From NCBI GenBank assembly GCA_015486815.1, contig WFQY01000100.1, positions 1-5,482 of the forward strand: 5,482 nucleotides of DNA, written 5' to 3'. A program made the translations under genes and the position numbers. Under the pieces are notes generated by a model. It did no database searches. It was not told where the DNA came from and saw nothing but the letters and a program-made list of their open reading frames with translations. Shown here piece by piece: positions 5,152 through 5,482 of this stretch. Source of the stretch: Phycisphaerae bacterium (lineage in GTDB: Bacteria; Planctomycetota; Phycisphaerae; JAAYCJ01). Position 1 is the first letter of the stretch, and every line of letters starts with the position of its first letter.

Positions 5152-5482
5152 TTAACTTTCAATTCTACCGTCGGACAGACGGACTATACGTGATGTACGA
5201 TTAGCTAATTGCTCATCGTGCGTTACCATAATTATCGTCTGACCGTTAGCGTTCAGGTCGAGCAGGATTTGAAATATTTGCTGGCCTGTTGCTTGGTCTA
5301 AATTGCCGGTTGGTTCATCAGCGAAAAGAATATCAGGCGAATTTGTCATTGCCCGTGCGATGGCAACTCGTTGACGTTCACCTCCGGAAAGCTCGCCAGG
5401 CAGGTGCCAAATACGTTCTTCGAGCCCCAATTCGGAAAGCACTTCAATAGCATGTTGATATATCGATTGCGATTCTCTCAGC
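5152..5482 (-). CDS. ABC transporter ATP-binding protein, LolD/MacB type, C-terminal part (cut by window end)
   Basis: ATPase subunit of an ABC system of the LolD/MacB/FtsE type, which usually pairs with an FtsX-like permease for lipoprotein release, export or envelope mechanotransmission. The frame is open to the window edge, so the N-terminus (Walker A, Q-loop) lies outside; about 109 residues are visible. The signature motif LSGGERQR is at 5368-5391. Walker B with D-loop reads ILFADEPTGNLD, where TGNLD is typical of this subfamily. The H-loop is in IIMVTHDEQLA, and the protein ends at VRLSDGRIES, where the family usually ends. GTG at 5440-5442 is an internal Val, since the residues upstream (IYQHAIEVLSELGL) match the family helix. 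It is convergent with the glycosidase-like gene and is probably a separate transcription unit. Confidence 0.93.
   Translation of the reverse strand, partial: LRESQSIYQHAIEVLSELGLEERIWHLPGELSGGERQRVAIARAMTNSPDILFADEPTGNLDQATGQQIFQILLDLNANGQTIIMVTHDEQLANRTSRIVRLSDGRIES

Overview
The window most likely comes from a Planctomycetota bacterium of the Phycisphaerae type; Lentisphaerae or Kiritimatiellae are possible alternatives. This is inferred from three protein signatures found together: a secreted protein ending in a PEP-CTERM sorting tail (VPEP, hydrophobic stretch, RRK), a prepilin-type protein with FTLIELLVVVAIIA followed by LVSILLPAL and an H-X9-DG-like C-terminal motif, and a large secreted protein with a glycosidase-like barrel. 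Base composition is moderate to AT-rich, and genes are preceded by good AAGGAG or GGAGG ribosome binding sites.

Layout from left to right. Bases 1-58 hold a short palindromic repeat and the ribosome binding site of a ROK-family transcriptional regulator (59-1333, TTG start). A leader of about 125 bases follows, containing two near-identical 21-base copies of a Shine-Dalgarno block. The second copy starts a signal-peptide protein with a carbohydrate-binding-like beta-sandwich and a PEP-CTERM tail (1460-2323). This gene is interrupted at codon 36 by one in-frame TGA; the frame is otherwise intact on both sides of it. The next gap (2324-2469) contains a second copy of the palindromic repeat in opposite orientation, with compensatory stem changes, and an 11-base tandem duplication. 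A prepilin-like gene follows (2470-3243); its unusually long leader is encoded partly by repeat-like DNA. Then comes a secreted glycoside-hydrolase-like protein of 615 residues (3283-5130). At the right edge, on the opposite strand and convergent, lies the C-terminal part of a LolD/MacB-type ABC transporter ATPase (5152 to the window end).

How the genes may work together (inference): a ROK sugar-sensing regulator, a surface-sorted glycan-binding-like protein, a pseudopilin-like envelope protein and an exported glycosidase-like protein on one strand suggest a small locus for binding and degrading an external polysaccharide or glycoconjugate under sugar-responsive control. No substrate can be read from the sequence. 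The ABC gene is probably a separate unit. The points most worth following are the single TGA in the PEP-CTERM gene, the duplicated translation leader, the covarying repeat hairpins, and the repeat-derived prepilin leader.
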